In this document: positions 6,319 through 6,430 of the stretch, piece by piece
Layout of the letters: each line of letters starts with the position of its first letter
Numbering within the stretch: position 1 is the stretch's first letter
Assembly (NCBI GenBank): GCA_900550355.1
Contig: URRT01000103.1
Coordinates: 1 to 6,430, forward strand
Source of the DNA: an uncultured Collinsella sp.
Lineage (GTDB): Bacteria; Actinomycetota; Coriobacteriia; Coriobacteriales; Coriobacteriaceae
DNA: 6,430 nucleotides
Direction of reading: 5' to 3'
The notes under the pieces: generated by a model
The model's input: only the letters and a program-made list of their open reading frames with translations
What the model was told of the DNA's origin: nothing
Databases searched by the model: none
Program-made: the position numbers and the translations under genes

Positions 6319-6430
6319 TTGTTTAAGCCTCAGAGAAGTCATTACAGACTGAAGTAATCGATACCTAAGGCGTGTCCGCCTGCTTGGTTTTCGTAGATTC
6401 CGCACGAGCCGAAGAGCACTTAATGTGCTC
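6319..6430 (+). other. Unassigned non-coding tail with potential RNA structure (runs off the edge)
   Basis: This AT-richer stretch follows the clpX terminator and a promoter-like site, and no convincing gene is seen. Possible stems are ATTAC/GTAAT (6341-6345 and 6354-6358), GGCG/CGCC (6369-6372 and 6377-6380) extended by ACC..AA with TTGGT (6363-6368 and 6384-6388), and GAGCAC/GTGCTC (6414-6419 and 6425-6430). In addition GCCTCAG (6327-6333) can pair with CTAAGGC (6365-6371) with one mismatch, competing with the second stem. It may be a 5' leader or small RNA. I do not recognise T-box, tmRNA, SRP RNA, RNase P RNA or a common riboswitch in the visible part. Confidence 0.35.

Noticed and set aside
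6372..6430. Open frame from GTG 6372 to the edge (begins VSACLVFVDSARAEE)
   Set aside because: No ribosome-binding site at a workable distance, only 19 codons visible, and it includes a rare TTA codon and the terminal hairpin. Cannot be called a gene without downstream sequence.
6368..6430. Open frame on the minus strand ending in TAG near 6368
   Set aside because: About 20 codons from the edge with no recognisable similarity. It could be the end of a convergent gene, but nothing supports that over chance.

Overview
The window looks like chromosomal DNA from a GC-rich Gram-positive bacterium. The tig-clpP-clpX gene order, a trigger factor whose middle domain reads like the actinobacterial form, and the codon bias (GAC, GTC, CTC, GCC, CGC) suggest class Coriobacteriia, with Collinsella or a close relative as the best guess. 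The genus is inferred from protein character only; no marker gene in the window settles it.

Layout, all genes on the + strand. (1) 1-2411: the 3' part of a large molybdenum hydroxylase of the xanthine dehydrogenase family. It enters from the left edge in mid-gene and carries the end of a fused [2Fe-2S] domain. A rho-independent terminator follows at 2436-2465. (2) 2552-2635: tRNA-Leu(UAG) with encoded CCA, preceded by an extended -10 promoter and followed by a UUCG-capped hairpin. (3) 2727-4025: tig, trigger factor, probably starting at TTG. (4) 4026-4188: a 163-base spacer with a strong hairpin, a direct repeat and a small dyad. (5) 4189-4809 clpP and 4811-6217 clpX, separated by one base and clearly one operon. 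A strong terminator closes it at 6239-6275. (6) 6276-6430: an AT-richer, apparently non-coding tail with a promoter-like element and several potential hairpins. It may be the 5' leader of a gene, or a small RNA, that continues past the right edge.

Functionally, tig, clpP and clpX form the familiar protein-quality-control cluster. Trigger factor meets nascent chains at the ribosome, and ClpXP unfolds and degrades tagged or damaged proteins. The xanthine dehydrogenase-like gene is a separate catabolic (purine or related heterocycle) unit isolated by its terminator. Most of the window is ordinary core genome. The points worth a second look are the active-site differences in the molybdenum enzyme, two insertions in ClpX, a degenerate PPIase domain in trigger factor, the tig-clpP spacer and the unexplained 3' tail. 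I found no CRISPR array, insertion sequence, phage gene or defence system.
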